Under the pieces are notes generated by a model. That model made no database searches, had not been told where the DNA came from, and was given only the letters and a program-made list of their open reading frames with translations. Shown piece by piece: positions 1 to 5,427 of a stretch of DNA of 5,427 bases. Every line of letters begins with the position of its first letter. Positions within the stretch are counted from its first letter, which is position 1. This stretch comes from Chloroflexota bacterium (GTDB lineage Bacteria; Chloroflexota; Anaerolineae; B4-G1), in NCBI GenBank assembly GCA_011046405.1, contig DSAR01000122.1, forward strand, positions 1 to 5,427. The letters are read 5' to 3'. Both the position numbers and the translations under genes were made by a program.

Positions 1-8
1 AACACTGT

Positions 9-425
9 TTGGTGTCGTCGTTTCATCAGTTAATATGTAACCACTACCTGTATAGTATTGAGGACATTCCTAACATTCCCGACCAAGCCCAACGCATCAC
101 GGAAGTCACCGTGGACTGCTACGGTCAGGCCGAGGAACTGGCTGCTTTCGAGGTCTACTTCACCGATGTGATGCAGTTCCCCTTCCCTGCCACGTGGCGC
201 GACCTCGACGAGCCAGACCACGCCGAAGCGGTGACTGTCCTCGGCGTGGATCGCGTGGACGAGCGGCGGGGCATCCTGTTGCGCGTACGACGTGGCGACA
301 AACAGCGCCGCCTGCTGGCCGAGCAGGTCTGGGCGGACGACACCGACAGCGCCAACGCCACCGTGCTCGACGATTGCCGGTATTGGGTCGAGGAGATGTA
401 CGGGCTGACGCCGGGGTTTGACTAA
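9..425 (+). CDS. CcbP-like small acidic (putative calcium-binding) protein; 5' end uncertain
   Basis: The body of this roughly 138-residue protein resembles the CcbP family (Calci_bind_CcbP), known from a cyanobacterial Ca2+-binding protein that holds calcium through acidic surface patches. The visible family pattern is a start segment 'RITEVTVDCYG', then 'YFTDVMQFPFPATW', a beta-rich middle 'EAVTVLGVDRVDERRGILLRVRR', and the end 'DDCRYWVEEMYG'. The chain is rich in Asp and Glu, which fits cation binding, and has no signal peptide or membrane segment, so it is probably cytoplasmic. The start is unsafe. The frame is open to the left edge, the first available starts are TTG at 9 and GTG at 12, and neither has a visible Shine-Dalgarno sequence. 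The first 80 bases are also more AT-rich than the rest. Similarity to the family begins only near position 80, so the gene may begin outside the window or have an altered N-terminus. The family call is from memory of the pattern; the calcium role is inferred from the family. Confidence 0.62.
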   Translation: MVSSFHQLICNHYLYSIEDIPNIPDQAQRITEVTVDCYGQAEELAAFEVYFTDVMQFPFPATWRDLDEPDHAEAVTVLGVDRVDERRGILLRVRRGDKQRRLLAEQVWADDTDSANATVLDDCRYWVEEMYGLTPGFD

Positions 426-458
426 AGAAGTTGGAAGATGGGCCGGGAGCTTTGCACA

Positions 459-474
459 ATGTGGGTCACCACAT
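459..474. repeat. Short perfect inverted repeat in the gap upstream of the YdjM-like gene
   Basis: ATGTGG (459-464) and CCACAT (469-474) are exact reverse complements separated by GTCA. The repeat sits 43 bp before the start codon of the membrane hydrolase gene and 33 bp after the previous stop. It could be an operator for a dimeric regulator or a small hairpin. A TTGCAC at 452-457 with TATTGG at 474-479 (16-bp spacing) is a weak sigma70-like pair overlapping it. No T-run follows, so it is not a classical terminator. The repeat is seen directly; any regulatory role is a guess. Confidence 0.3.
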
Positions 475-505
475 ATTGGCCGACTGATGGTGGCGTTCAC
501 GCTGT

Positions 506-514
506 AGGGGGAGG
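506..514 (+). promoter_or_regulatory. Strong ribosome binding site of the YdjM-like gene
   Basis: AGGGGGAGG lies immediately upstream, with 3 bases between it and the ATG at 518; the core AGG-like pairing region is 5-9 bases from the start depending on register. This purine-rich stretch fixes the ATG at 518 as the start and is the strongest Shine-Dalgarno match near any start in the window. Confidence 0.75.
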
Positions 515-517
515 ATC

Positions 518-1522
518 ATGAAAGGTATCTCGCATTTCATCACAGGTGTGGCATTGGCCACCTTCTTCCCAGAAGTTGTCCGCGCAGGTGCCCAAGGATC
601 TCTGCTGCCTATGCTGGGCGGGATCGCCGGCATCCTGCCCGACACGCTCGATTTCAAATTTGCGCGCTACTTCGAGAAGTATGACATAGAGATCGACCCC
701 GGCCCGGAGCCGGACGTGCACGCCATCGCCGAACAGGTCGTCGGCGCGATGCGACGGGCCTACGAGACCGGCGAGCCGCAGAACGTCATGCTCCACACCA
801 TCCGCCTGGGCGCCGACCTGTGGCGGCAGTACACGCTCCGCTTCATCCCTGAGCAGAACGAGATCGGTGTGCGCGTCGGTCCCATCGTCAACACCGGTCA
901 ATCGCCGTTGCCCGGATCGGAACCGGAAGAGGCGGTGGAGGTACGTCTCCAAACCGGCATACCCATCGTGCACACTTACGACGCCGAGATCAAGGTCGAC
1001 ATCTTCAGCGGCCCCTCCTTCAAATTCGAGCGCCAGGGCGACAAATTGCGCGTCCATTTCCTCGACTGGCACCGGCGCTGGTCCCATAGTCTGACGCTGG
1101 CGGCGGTCCTGGGCTTGCTCGGCTGCTTGATCCTCGGGCCGTGGGGCGGCCTCGTCGCCGGGTTGGGTTTCGCCGGGCACATTCTGGAGGATCAACTGGG
1201 CTTTATGGGCAGCAACCTCTTCTATCCGTTCAGCAAAAAGCGCACCGGTGGACTGCAATGGATTCGCTCCGGCGACGCGATCCCCAACTTCCTCACTGTC
1301 TGGACCGCCGTCGCCGTGATCCTCTTCAACCTGGACCGCTTCTCGGAACAACCGCTGTTGAATCCGGCGTGCTTCCTGGGATTGGCGATAGCGGCGCCGC
1401 TCGTCCTCCTCGGCGGGGTCTACCAATGGCAACGACGCCGGGCGATGGTGGAAGGGCGCGAGACACAGGAGGCGCTCCGCCAGGCGGATATGGTGGCGGA
1501 GGCGGAGGCGGTTGGGGTTTAG
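518..1522 (+). CDS. Membrane-bound metal-dependent hydrolase, YdjM/PF04307-like, with large insertion
   Basis: This 334-residue protein carries the spaced motifs of the YdjM (PF04307) family of inner-membrane proteins with a putative metal-dependent hydrolase site. They are an N-terminal 'HFITG' (H6), 'GILPDTLD' (D42, D45), 'HRRWSHS' (H185, H190), and 'GHILEDQLGFMGSNLFYPFS' (H221, D225). The His and Asp residues are the likely metal ligands. Hydrophobic stretches lie around residues 6-18, 28-41, 191-220, 258-273 and 283-303, so it is a polytopic membrane protein. The last 30 residues form a charged tail ending in an Ala/Glu-rich run. Between D45 and H185 lie about 140 mostly hydrophilic residues absent from short family members, which are about 200 residues long; I recognise no domain there. 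The ATG is well supported by the ribosome binding site at 506-514. The next gene starts 25 bp after the stop, suggesting one transcript. The substrate of the family is poorly known, so the biochemical role stays open. Confidence 0.82.
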   Translation: MKGISHFITGVALATFFPEVVRAGAQGSLLPMLGGIAGILPDTLDFKFARYFEKYDIEIDPGPEPDVHAIAEQVVGAMRRAYETGEPQNVMLHTIRLGADLWRQYTLRFIPEQNEIGVRVGPIVNTGQSPLPGSEPEEAVEVRLQTGIPIVHTYDAEIKVDIFSGPSFKFERQGDKLRVHFLDWHRRWSHSLTLAAVLGLLGCLILGPWGGLVAGLGFAGHILEDQLGFMGSNLFYPFSKKRTGGLQWIRSGDAIPNFLTVWTAVAVILFNLDRFSEQPLLNPACFLGLAIAAPLVLLGGVYQWQRRRAMVEGRETQEALRQADMVAEAEAVGV

Positions 1523-1535
1523 AGTTACAGGTTTC

Positions 1536-1541
1536 GGGAGG
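1536..1541 (+). promoter_or_regulatory. Ribosome binding site that sets the start of the LTD/PLD gene
   Basis: GGGAGG lies 6 bases before ATG 1548. The frame is open further upstream to a TTG at 1512, but that codon overlaps the end of the previous gene and would put 12 extra residues ahead of a clean signal peptide beginning MKRLAW. The ATG at 1548 is therefore preferred. Confidence 0.7.
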
Positions 1542-1547
1542 GCTGCG

Positions 1548-1640
1548 ATGAAGCGTTTGGCCTGGATGGCGGTGATCTGTGCTTTAGGTGGATGGTTGGT
1601 TTTCGGGGTGCTGAGTTGGTTGGAGCAAGGCGCTCGAGCG
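1548..1640 (+). other. Signal peptide of the LTD/PLD protein
   Basis: Residues 1-31 show a basic n-region (K2, R3), a hydrophobic core from L4 to L25, and a short polar region ending A-R-A before A32, which fits signal peptidase I. There is no lipobox: C11 lies inside the hydrophobic core, not at a cleavage position. If not cleaved, it would serve as a single N-terminal anchor. Confidence 0.75.
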
Positions 1641-4600
1641 GCTATGTCCAGCGACGCTGCTGCGCCTTCTGCCGGGGTCCGCGACGTCGTCATCAACGAG
1701 ATCGCCTGGGGTGGGACGGCTGCCAGCACCTGGGATGAGTGGATTGAGTTGTATAATAATAGCGCTTACACCATTCCGCTCGACGGTTGGACCATCGCCT
1801 TTGCCGACGGTTCTCCGGCGACGATTACGCTGAGCGGCGATATTGGCCCCCAGACCTTCTATCTACTGGAGCGGGATGACAAGGCAGTCAACAACGTAGC
1901 AGCTGACCTGGTATACGGCGGCGGACGAATAGGCAACGGCGGCGAACAGGTCACATTGCACGACGACGTCGGTCGTGTTATTGACGCGGCGAACGCGGAC
2001 GGCGGTGCATGGCCGGCCGGGTCGGACTCTCCGGGTTGCTACTCAATGGAACGTATCGACCCGACCGCCCCCGACGCCGACGATAACTGGTGCACGAACG
2101 ATCCAGATATTGCCCGCAACGGCCTGGACGCCGACGGAAACCCCATCAACGGTACGCCCAAAGCGCGGAACTCCTGTTACCAGCCGCCCGCCGATCCCCT
2201 GGCCGACCTCGTCGTCGCCAAATGGGGCCCGCAGCAGGTCGCGCCCGGCGCACGTATCACCCATCACGTCGCATTCAGCAACACCGGCGCCTTCACCGCG
2301 ACCGGTGTGCGGGTGACCGATACCCTGCCCTCGGTCGTGAACTTCGTGGCGCAGGACAGCGCCTTCGCGTTCACCCCTACCGGGCAAACGCTCGTCTGGA
2401 CCGTGGGCGATCTGCCCGCCGGCGCGCGCTACGCCATCACCGTCGCCGGACAGGTGAGCGAGACCGCCACAGGCCTATTCACCAATTACGTCACCGCGAC
2501 CACCACCGCCAGCGAGACGACGACGAGCAACAATCACGCGACGTGGGACACGACGGCCTTCATCCCTGGTCAGGCCGACCTCGTCGTCGCCAAGACCGGC
2601 CCGGCAATGGCGACGCCCGGCCGTCCCATCGTCTACCGCGTCGTGTTGAGCAACACTGGCGCCGTCACGGCGACCGAGGTGTGGCTCACCGACACGCTTC
2701 CTCTGGGCGTCATCCCTGTCGCCAGCGATCCACCCGCGTCTCTAGCGTCTGGCCCCATCCTTGCCTGGGACCTGGGCGACGTCGCCCCCGGCGGACAACG
2801 CCGGACCACCATCACCGGCGAGATCGCGGGCACGGCGCTCTTGACCCTCACCAACTGGGTGACGGCGACCACCACGGCCGACGAAACGCAGATCGACGAC
2901 AACCACGCCGCCTGGACGACGGCGCTGGACACGCAACGCTGGGTCTACCTGCCCCTGGTGATGCGCGACTACACCCCGCCCCGCTATGGGGTGATCATTG
3001 AGGCGTTGCTCTACGACGGCTGGCAGACCAACGACGCCGACGAGGCGGTATTGTTGCTCAACGGGAGCGATCAAGGCGTCCCGCTCACCGGCTGGGAACT
3101 GTGCAAGATCAGGGACAGCGCCTGGATCTGCGCCGCACTGTCCGACGTCACGATCGCGCCTCGCCAGCGGCTCTGGCTGGCCCGCAGCGGGATCGATTTC
3201 GCGGCCTCCTTCGGTTTCGACCCTGACTACACCCTCTCCCGTTGGCCGATCTTCGCCAACGCCGGCGACGAGGCGGTCTTGCGCGACGAAACGGGCCGCG
3301 TCCGGGACGCCGTGGTCTACAAGGCCGGGTACACCGGCGTCGACGGTTGGGATGGGGCGGCGTTACAGCCCTACAAAAACTTCGCCGAGGCGGGTCAGAT
3401 TCTGTACCGCATCCTGGATGAGGCGGATGGGTATCCCCTCGCCGACACCGACACCGCCGCCGACTGGGCCCAATACACTGGCGATCCCTGGCGTGGGCGG
3501 CGGGTCCGTTATCCGGGTTGGGACCTGGAACCGTTCTTCCACCCGGCTGTGAGCGCCTCCGCCCCGGTGACGGTCGGCATCGCGCCGGACAACGCCTACG
3601 AATTGGTGCGCGACACGATCCGCTCGGCCGAGGAGCGCATCGACCTGGCGCTGTATTCATTGAAGCATTACGATCTGGTCCTGGAACTGGCGCAGCAAGC
3701 GCAGCGGGGGATCAGCGTCACCGTGCTGCTGGAGGGCGGCCCGGTCGGCGGGGTGGACGAGCAGACGCTATGGGCCTGCGAACAACTGCATGATACCAAT
3801 CACGGTCAGTGTTACTTCATGGTCAACGCCAGCGAGCACCGGGTCTACGACCGCTACACCTACGTGCACGCCAAACTCATCATCGTGGATCGGAAGCGCA
3901 TCCTGGTGGGATCGCAAAACCTGACTCCCCTCGGCTTGCCCGGCGACGACAAGGGGAACGGCACCGGCGGCTCGCGCGGCGTCGTGCTGGTGACTGACGC
4001 GCCGGAGATGGTCGCCCGGGCGCTAGACATCTTCGAGGCGGATTGCGATCCGGAAAACCACGCCGACGTCAGCCCGTGGGGGCCGGATAACCTGCTGGGG
4101 TACGCTGCCCCGCCGCCCGACTTCACGCCCGACACCGGCGGGGATTGGACGACCTACACGGTCCAATTCTCGCAGACGCTGGCGACGACGGGCGACTGGT
4201 TCGAGATGGTCACCGCGCCGGAATCCGCCCTGCGCACCAGCGACGGGCTGCTGGGGCTGATCGCGCGGGCCGGCGCCGGGGATGGGGTGTACGTGCAGCA
4301 GTTGTACGAGCACGCCGCCTGGGGCGATAATCCCATCGACGCGCCGAACCTGCGGCTGGCGGCCTACATCGCCGCCGCCCGGCGCGGGGCGCGGGTGCGC
4401 ATCCTGCTCAACGGCGGCGACTTCGGCATCGACTATTTCTCGTTTGCCAAAAACGTCGAGACCGCCGCCTACGTCAACCAGATCGCCGCGTCCGAGGGGC
4501 TGGATATGAGCGCCCACCTGGGTGATCCCACCCAGTATGGCATTCACAACAAGATGGTGCTGGTCGATCTCGGTGCGGAGGGCCGTTACGCCCACGTGGG

Positions 4601-5276
4601 CAGCATCAACGGCAGCGAGACCTCCAACAAGGTCAACCGGGAGATCGCCATCCAGGTGCGTTCGGACGAGGTCTTCGATTACCTGTACGGGATGTTCGAT
4701 CACGACTGGCGCCACCAACCGCCGGAGAGCCACGTGCTCATCAGCGAGGTGTTGTACGATCCGATTGGACTGGATACCGGCCGCGAGTGGGTCGAGATCT
4801 ACAATCCCACCAACGAACACGTGGACCTATCCGGCTGGTACCTGGGCGACGTGGGGCCGGGCGGCGAGTACGGCAGCGGCCTGTATCGCTTTCCGCCTGG
4901 GTCTATGCTGCTGGCGGAACAGGTGATCGTCGTCGCCCAGCAGGCGGCCGACGTCTATTTCACCCCCGATTACGAGTTCCTGATCGACCCGCACCGCGAC
5001 GACCCCTCGGTGCCCAACATGATAGCGGCAGGTTCGTGGGACGGTTTCGGTTTCGCCCTGGGAAACGCGGGGGACGAGGTGTTGCTGTTAGACGCCAATG
5101 CCGCCGTGGTCGACGTGGTGGTGTACGGCGCAGGCCACTACCCGGGTGTGATCGCCCATCCCGGCGTCGAGGAGCAGGGCCATTCATTGGAACGCCGCCC
5201 GCCCCGGCAGGACACCGACGATTGCAGCCTGGATTTCTTCGACCGCTACCCACCGACGCCGGGCTTGCTGCCGTGA
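1548..5276 (+). CDS. Exported multidomain protein: LTD, two DUF11, LTD, tandem phospholipase-D-like HKD domains, LTD
   Basis: The product is 1242 residues. Residues 1-31 are a signal peptide (KR, hydrophobic core 4-25, likely cleavage at A-R-A before A32), or an uncleaved anchor. Residues 47 to about 210 are a lamin-tail domain ('VVINEIAWGG', 'DEWIELYN', 'LDGWTI', 'GNGGEQVTL'). Residues 219-335 and 343-460 are two DUF11 beta-sandwich repeats, each starting 'ADLVVAK'. WVYLPLVMRDY follows at 465-475. Residues 480 to about 655 are a second LTD. Residues 674-835 and 885-1055 are two phospholipase-D-type domains, each with an intact HxKx4D motif: H774/K776/D781 followed by GSQN, and H1000/K1002/D1007 followed by GSIN and NRE. 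Two HKD halves normally join into one active site that cleaves or transfers phosphodiesters (phospholipid or nucleic acid). Residues 1061-1242 are a third LTD ('LISEVLYDP', 'REWVEIYNP', 'LGNAGDEVLL'). There is no C-terminal membrane anchor or sortase motif. Activity is expected outside the cytoplasm; the substrate is unknown. The gene probably shares a transcript with the membrane hydrolase upstream. Confidence 0.9.
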   Translation: MKRLAWMAVICALGGWLVFGVLSWLEQGARAAMSSDAAAPSAGVRDVVINEIAWGGTAASTWDEWIELYNNSAYTIPLDGWTIAFADGSPATITLSGDIGPQTFYLLERDDKAVNNVAADLVYGGGRIGNGGEQVTLHDDVGRVIDAANADGGAWPAGSDSPGCYSMERIDPTAPDADDNWCTNDPDIARNGLDADGNPINGTPKARNSCYQPPADPLADLVVAKWGPQQVAPGARITHHVAFSNTGAFTATGVRVTDTLPSVVNFVAQDSAFAFTPTGQTLVWTVGDLPAGARYAITVAGQVSETATGLFTNYVTATTTASETTTSNNHATWDTTAFIPGQADLVVAKTGPAMATPGRPIVYRVVLSNTGAVTATEVWLTDTLPLGVIPVASDPPASLASGPILAWDLGDVAPGGQRRTTITGEIAGTALLTLTNWVTATTTADETQIDDNHAAWTTALDTQRWVYLPLVMRDYTPPRYGVIIEALLYDGWQTNDADEAVLLLNGSDQGVPLTGWELCKIRDSAWICAALSDVTIAPRQRLWLARSGIDFAASFGFDPDYTLSRWPIFANAGDEAVLRDETGRVRDAVVYKAGYTGVDGWDGAALQPYKNFAEAGQILYRILDEADGYPLADTDTAADWAQYTGDPWRGRRVRYPGWDLEPFFHPAVSASAPVTVGIAPDNAYELVRDTIRSAEERIDLALYSLKHYDLVLELAQQAQRGISVTVLLEGGPVGGVDEQTLWACEQLHDTNHGQCYFMVNASEHRVYDRYTYVHAKLIIVDRKRILVGSQNLTPLGLPGDDKGNGTGGSRGVVLVTDAPEMVARALDIFEADCDPENHADVSPWGPDNLLGYAAPPPDFTPDTGGDWTTYTVQFSQTLATTGDWFEMVTAPESALRTSDGLLGLIARAGAGDGVYVQQLYEHAAWGDNPIDAPNLRLAAYIAAARRGARVRILLNGGDFGIDYFSFAKNVETAAYVNQIAASEGLDMSAHLGDPTQYGIHNKMVLVDLGAEGRYAHVGSINGSETSNKVNREIAIQVRSDEVFDYLYGMFDHDWRHQPPESHVLISEVLYDPIGLDTGREWVEIYNPTNEHVDLSGWYLGDVGPGGEYGSGLYRFPPGSMLLAEQVIVVAQQAADVYFTPDYEFLIDPHRDDPSVPNMIAAGSWDGFGFALGNAGDEVLLLDANAAVVDVVVYGAGHYPGVIAHPGVEEQGHSLERRPPRQDTDDCSLDFFDRYPPTPGLLP
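1686..2180 (+). other. Lamin-tail domain 1 (residues about 47-210)
   Basis: The segment opens with VVINEIAWGG and continues with DEWIELYNNS, LDGWTIAF, FYLLER, GNGGEQVTLHDD and a final 'SMERID' strand, the usual strand order of bacterial LTD (PF00932) domains. Such domains occur in exported bacterial proteins, often attached to hydrolase domains, and are thought to bind surfaces or polymers. Three cysteines lie in its last third and in the linker after it. Confidence 0.8.
2201..2927 (+). repeat. In-gene tandem duplication: two DUF11 repeats
   Basis: Two copies of about 120 residues lie with a 372-bp (124-codon) offset. Both begin with the same ADLVVAK segment, and the DNA there is identical over 21 bases (2201-2221 and 2573-2593). 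Both also share 'SNTGA..ATxV', 'TDTLP', 'GDxxxG' and 'NxVTATTTAxET'. DUF11 repeats are typical spacer modules in bacterial surface proteins. The identity at DNA level in places suggests a fairly recent duplication or conversion between copies. Confidence 0.82.
2940..2972 (+). other. Internal WVYLPLVMRDY motif
   Basis: Residues 465-475 match a short pattern (hydrophobic, Y/F, L-P-L-V/I, hydrophobic, R/K) that I remember as a recurrent segment in exported Chloroflexota proteins, often near the end of a chain. Here it lies between the DUF11 pair and the second LTD. It may be an inter-domain linker or the remnant of a former C-terminus. Its function is unknown to me. Confidence 0.5.
2985..3510 (+). 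other. Lamin-tail domain 2 (residues about 480-655)
   Basis: The segment shows 'YGVIIEALLYDG', 'DEAVLLLNGS', 'LTGWELC', 'LWLARSG', 'NAGDEAVLRDETGRVRDAVVYKAG' and a closing 'LYRI...TAADWAQY', the LTD strand order. It diverges from copy 1 and copy 3, with an inserted C-x9-C pair (ELCKIRDSAWIC) that could form a disulfide in an exported protein. It directly precedes the first HKD domain. Confidence 0.72.
3567..4052 (+). other. Phospholipase-D-like domain 1 with HKD motif
   Basis: The fold pattern is a helix 'AYELVRDTIRSAEERIDLALYSL', then 'GISVTVLLEGG', then the catalytic stretch 'YVHAKLIIVDRKRILVGSQNLT' with H774, K776 and D781. After GSQN the usual acidic residue of a second conserved strand appears to be replaced: the sequence reads SRGVVLV (809-815), where the second copy reads NREIAI. 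The core HKD residues are intact. Confidence 0.88.
4200..4712 (+). other. Phospholipase-D-like domain 2 with HKD motif
   Basis: The pattern is 'LLGLIARAG..VYVQQLYE', 'AAYIAAARRGARVRILLNGG', then 'GIHNKMVLVD' with H1000, K1002 and D1007, followed by 'HVGSINGSE' and 'NREIAIQV' (E1032), ending 'YGMFDHDWR'. All expected residues of an active half-site are present. Together with domain 1 it should form the bilobed two-HKD enzyme typical of the superfamily. Confidence 0.9.
4728..5273 (+). other. Lamin-tail domain 3, C-terminal (residues 1061-1242)
   Basis: This is the most canonical LTD of the three: 'HVLISEVLYDP', 'GREWVEIYNPTNEHVDLSGWYLGD', 'LLAEQVIVVAQ', 'LGNAGDEVLLLDANAAVVDVVVYG' and 'GHSLERRPPRQDTDD'. 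The protein ends a few residues after the domain with no added anchor or sorting signal. Confidence 0.85.
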
Positions 5277-5340
5277 GCTAAGCGAAGCTTTGCAGTATCT
5301 TCTCCTGGACATTGGCGTTTTTACGCTTGCGGCCAAAACA
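5277..5340. other. Spacer after the LTD/PLD gene with no recognised element
   Basis: I see no open frame, no stem with a following T-run, and no promoter pair in these 64 bases. Small palindromic bits (AAGCTT at 5286-5291, GCG...CGC around 5315-5326) are too short to interpret. Confidence 0.5.
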
Positions 5341-5419
5341 GGACACAGATTTTCACAGATGCACACAGATTTTTAATATTTTGACCTCAATCTGTGAAAA
5401 TCTGTGTGAATCCGTGTCC
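5341..5419. repeat. Inverted repeat of six phased 10-bp CACAGAT units
   Basis: The left arm holds three consecutive 10-bp units ending in the core ACAGAT: GGACACAGAT, TTTCACAGAT, GCACACAGAT (5341-5370). The right arm holds three units in inverse orientation: ATCTGTGAAA, ATCTGTGTGA, ATCCGTGTCC (5390-5419). The spacer between them is AT-rich. Read as a palindrome, the arms 5341-5371 and 5389-5419 pair at 25 of 31 positions. Similar 'ATCTGTG' repeats are, from memory, common between genes in several environmental bacterial phyla, so this is probably a dispersed intergenic repeat, possibly mobile. It may also fold as RNA downstream of the LTD/PLD gene, but it lacks the T-run of an intrinsic terminator. 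Confidence 0.85.
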
Positions 5420-5427
5420 AGAATTTA

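Noticed and set aside
1512..1547. Upstream TTG start for the LTD/PLD protein
   Set aside because: It overlaps the end of the previous gene, lacks a ribosome binding site, and would place 12 residues before a good signal peptide. The ATG at 1548 has GGGAGG at proper distance.
497..1729. Long open frame on the - strand (410 codons) opposite the YdjM-like gene
   Set aside because: Its protein has no recognisable motif and low-complexity charged stretches. The + strand frame has clear family motifs and a ribosome binding site. Long antisense frames are common in GC-rich genes.
4023..4820. Open frame on the - strand (265 codons) opposite the HKD 2 region
   Set aside because: It is a shadow of the LTD/PLD gene, whose catalytic motifs on the + strand are unmistakable. 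The antisense protein shows no family pattern.
5240..5276. C-terminal sorting signal (LPXTG or PEP-CTERM) on the LTD/PLD protein
   Set aside because: The chain ends in RYPPTPGLLP with no hydrophobic segment or basic tail, so neither signal is present.
5341..5419. CRISPR array or tandem direct-repeat array
   Set aside because: The units are 10 bp, contiguous, and inverted between the two arms. There are no unique spacers of constant length and no cas gene.
5341..5427. Intrinsic (rho-independent) terminator of the LTD/PLD gene
   Set aside because: The possible stem is long but AT-rich and imperfect, with a 17-base loop and no T-run after the right arm.

Overview
The window is GC-rich bacterial DNA. 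Three genes lie on the + strand and no convincing gene lies on the - strand. The best guess for the source is a member of Chloroflexota (green non-sulfur bacteria). This rests on protein style: a very large secreted protein built from lamin-tail and DUF11 modules, containing a 'YLPLVMR' segment typical of exported Chloroflexota proteins, next to a CcbP-like small acidic protein. It is an inference from memory of these families. No rRNA, tRNA or other phylogenetic marker is present.

Layout. Positions 1-425 hold a small acidic protein resembling the cyanobacterial calcium-binding protein CcbP; its start is unclear and may lie outside the window. Positions 426-517 are a short gap with a 6-bp-arm inverted repeat and a strong ribosome binding site. 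Positions 518-1522 encode a polytopic membrane protein of the YdjM (PF04307) 'membrane-bound metal-dependent hydrolase' family, with an unusually large hydrophilic insertion. After 25 bp and another good ribosome binding site, 1548-5276 encodes a 1242-residue exported protein. Its order is signal peptide, lamin-tail domain (LTD), two DUF11 repeats, a YLPLVMR motif, LTD, two phospholipase-D-type HKD domains, LTD. Positions 5277-5340 show nothing recognisable. Positions 5341-5419 are an inverted repeat made of six 10-bp units with a CACAGAT core.

How the genes may work together. The close spacing of the second and third genes suggests co-transcription. One product is an integral membrane protein with a putative metal site. 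The other is an envelope or extracellular enzyme with two HKD motifs, probably acting on a phosphodiester (phospholipid or nucleic acid) while its LTD and DUF11 modules serve as binding or spacer domains. Whether the two share a substrate cannot be read from sequence. The CcbP-like gene is 92 bp upstream and may be a separate unit.

The most interesting points are the three-LTD/two-HKD architecture, the apparent internal fusion boundary at the YLPLVMR motif, and the helically phased inverted repeat at the right end. I found no CRISPR array, insertion sequence, RNA gene or clear defence system.
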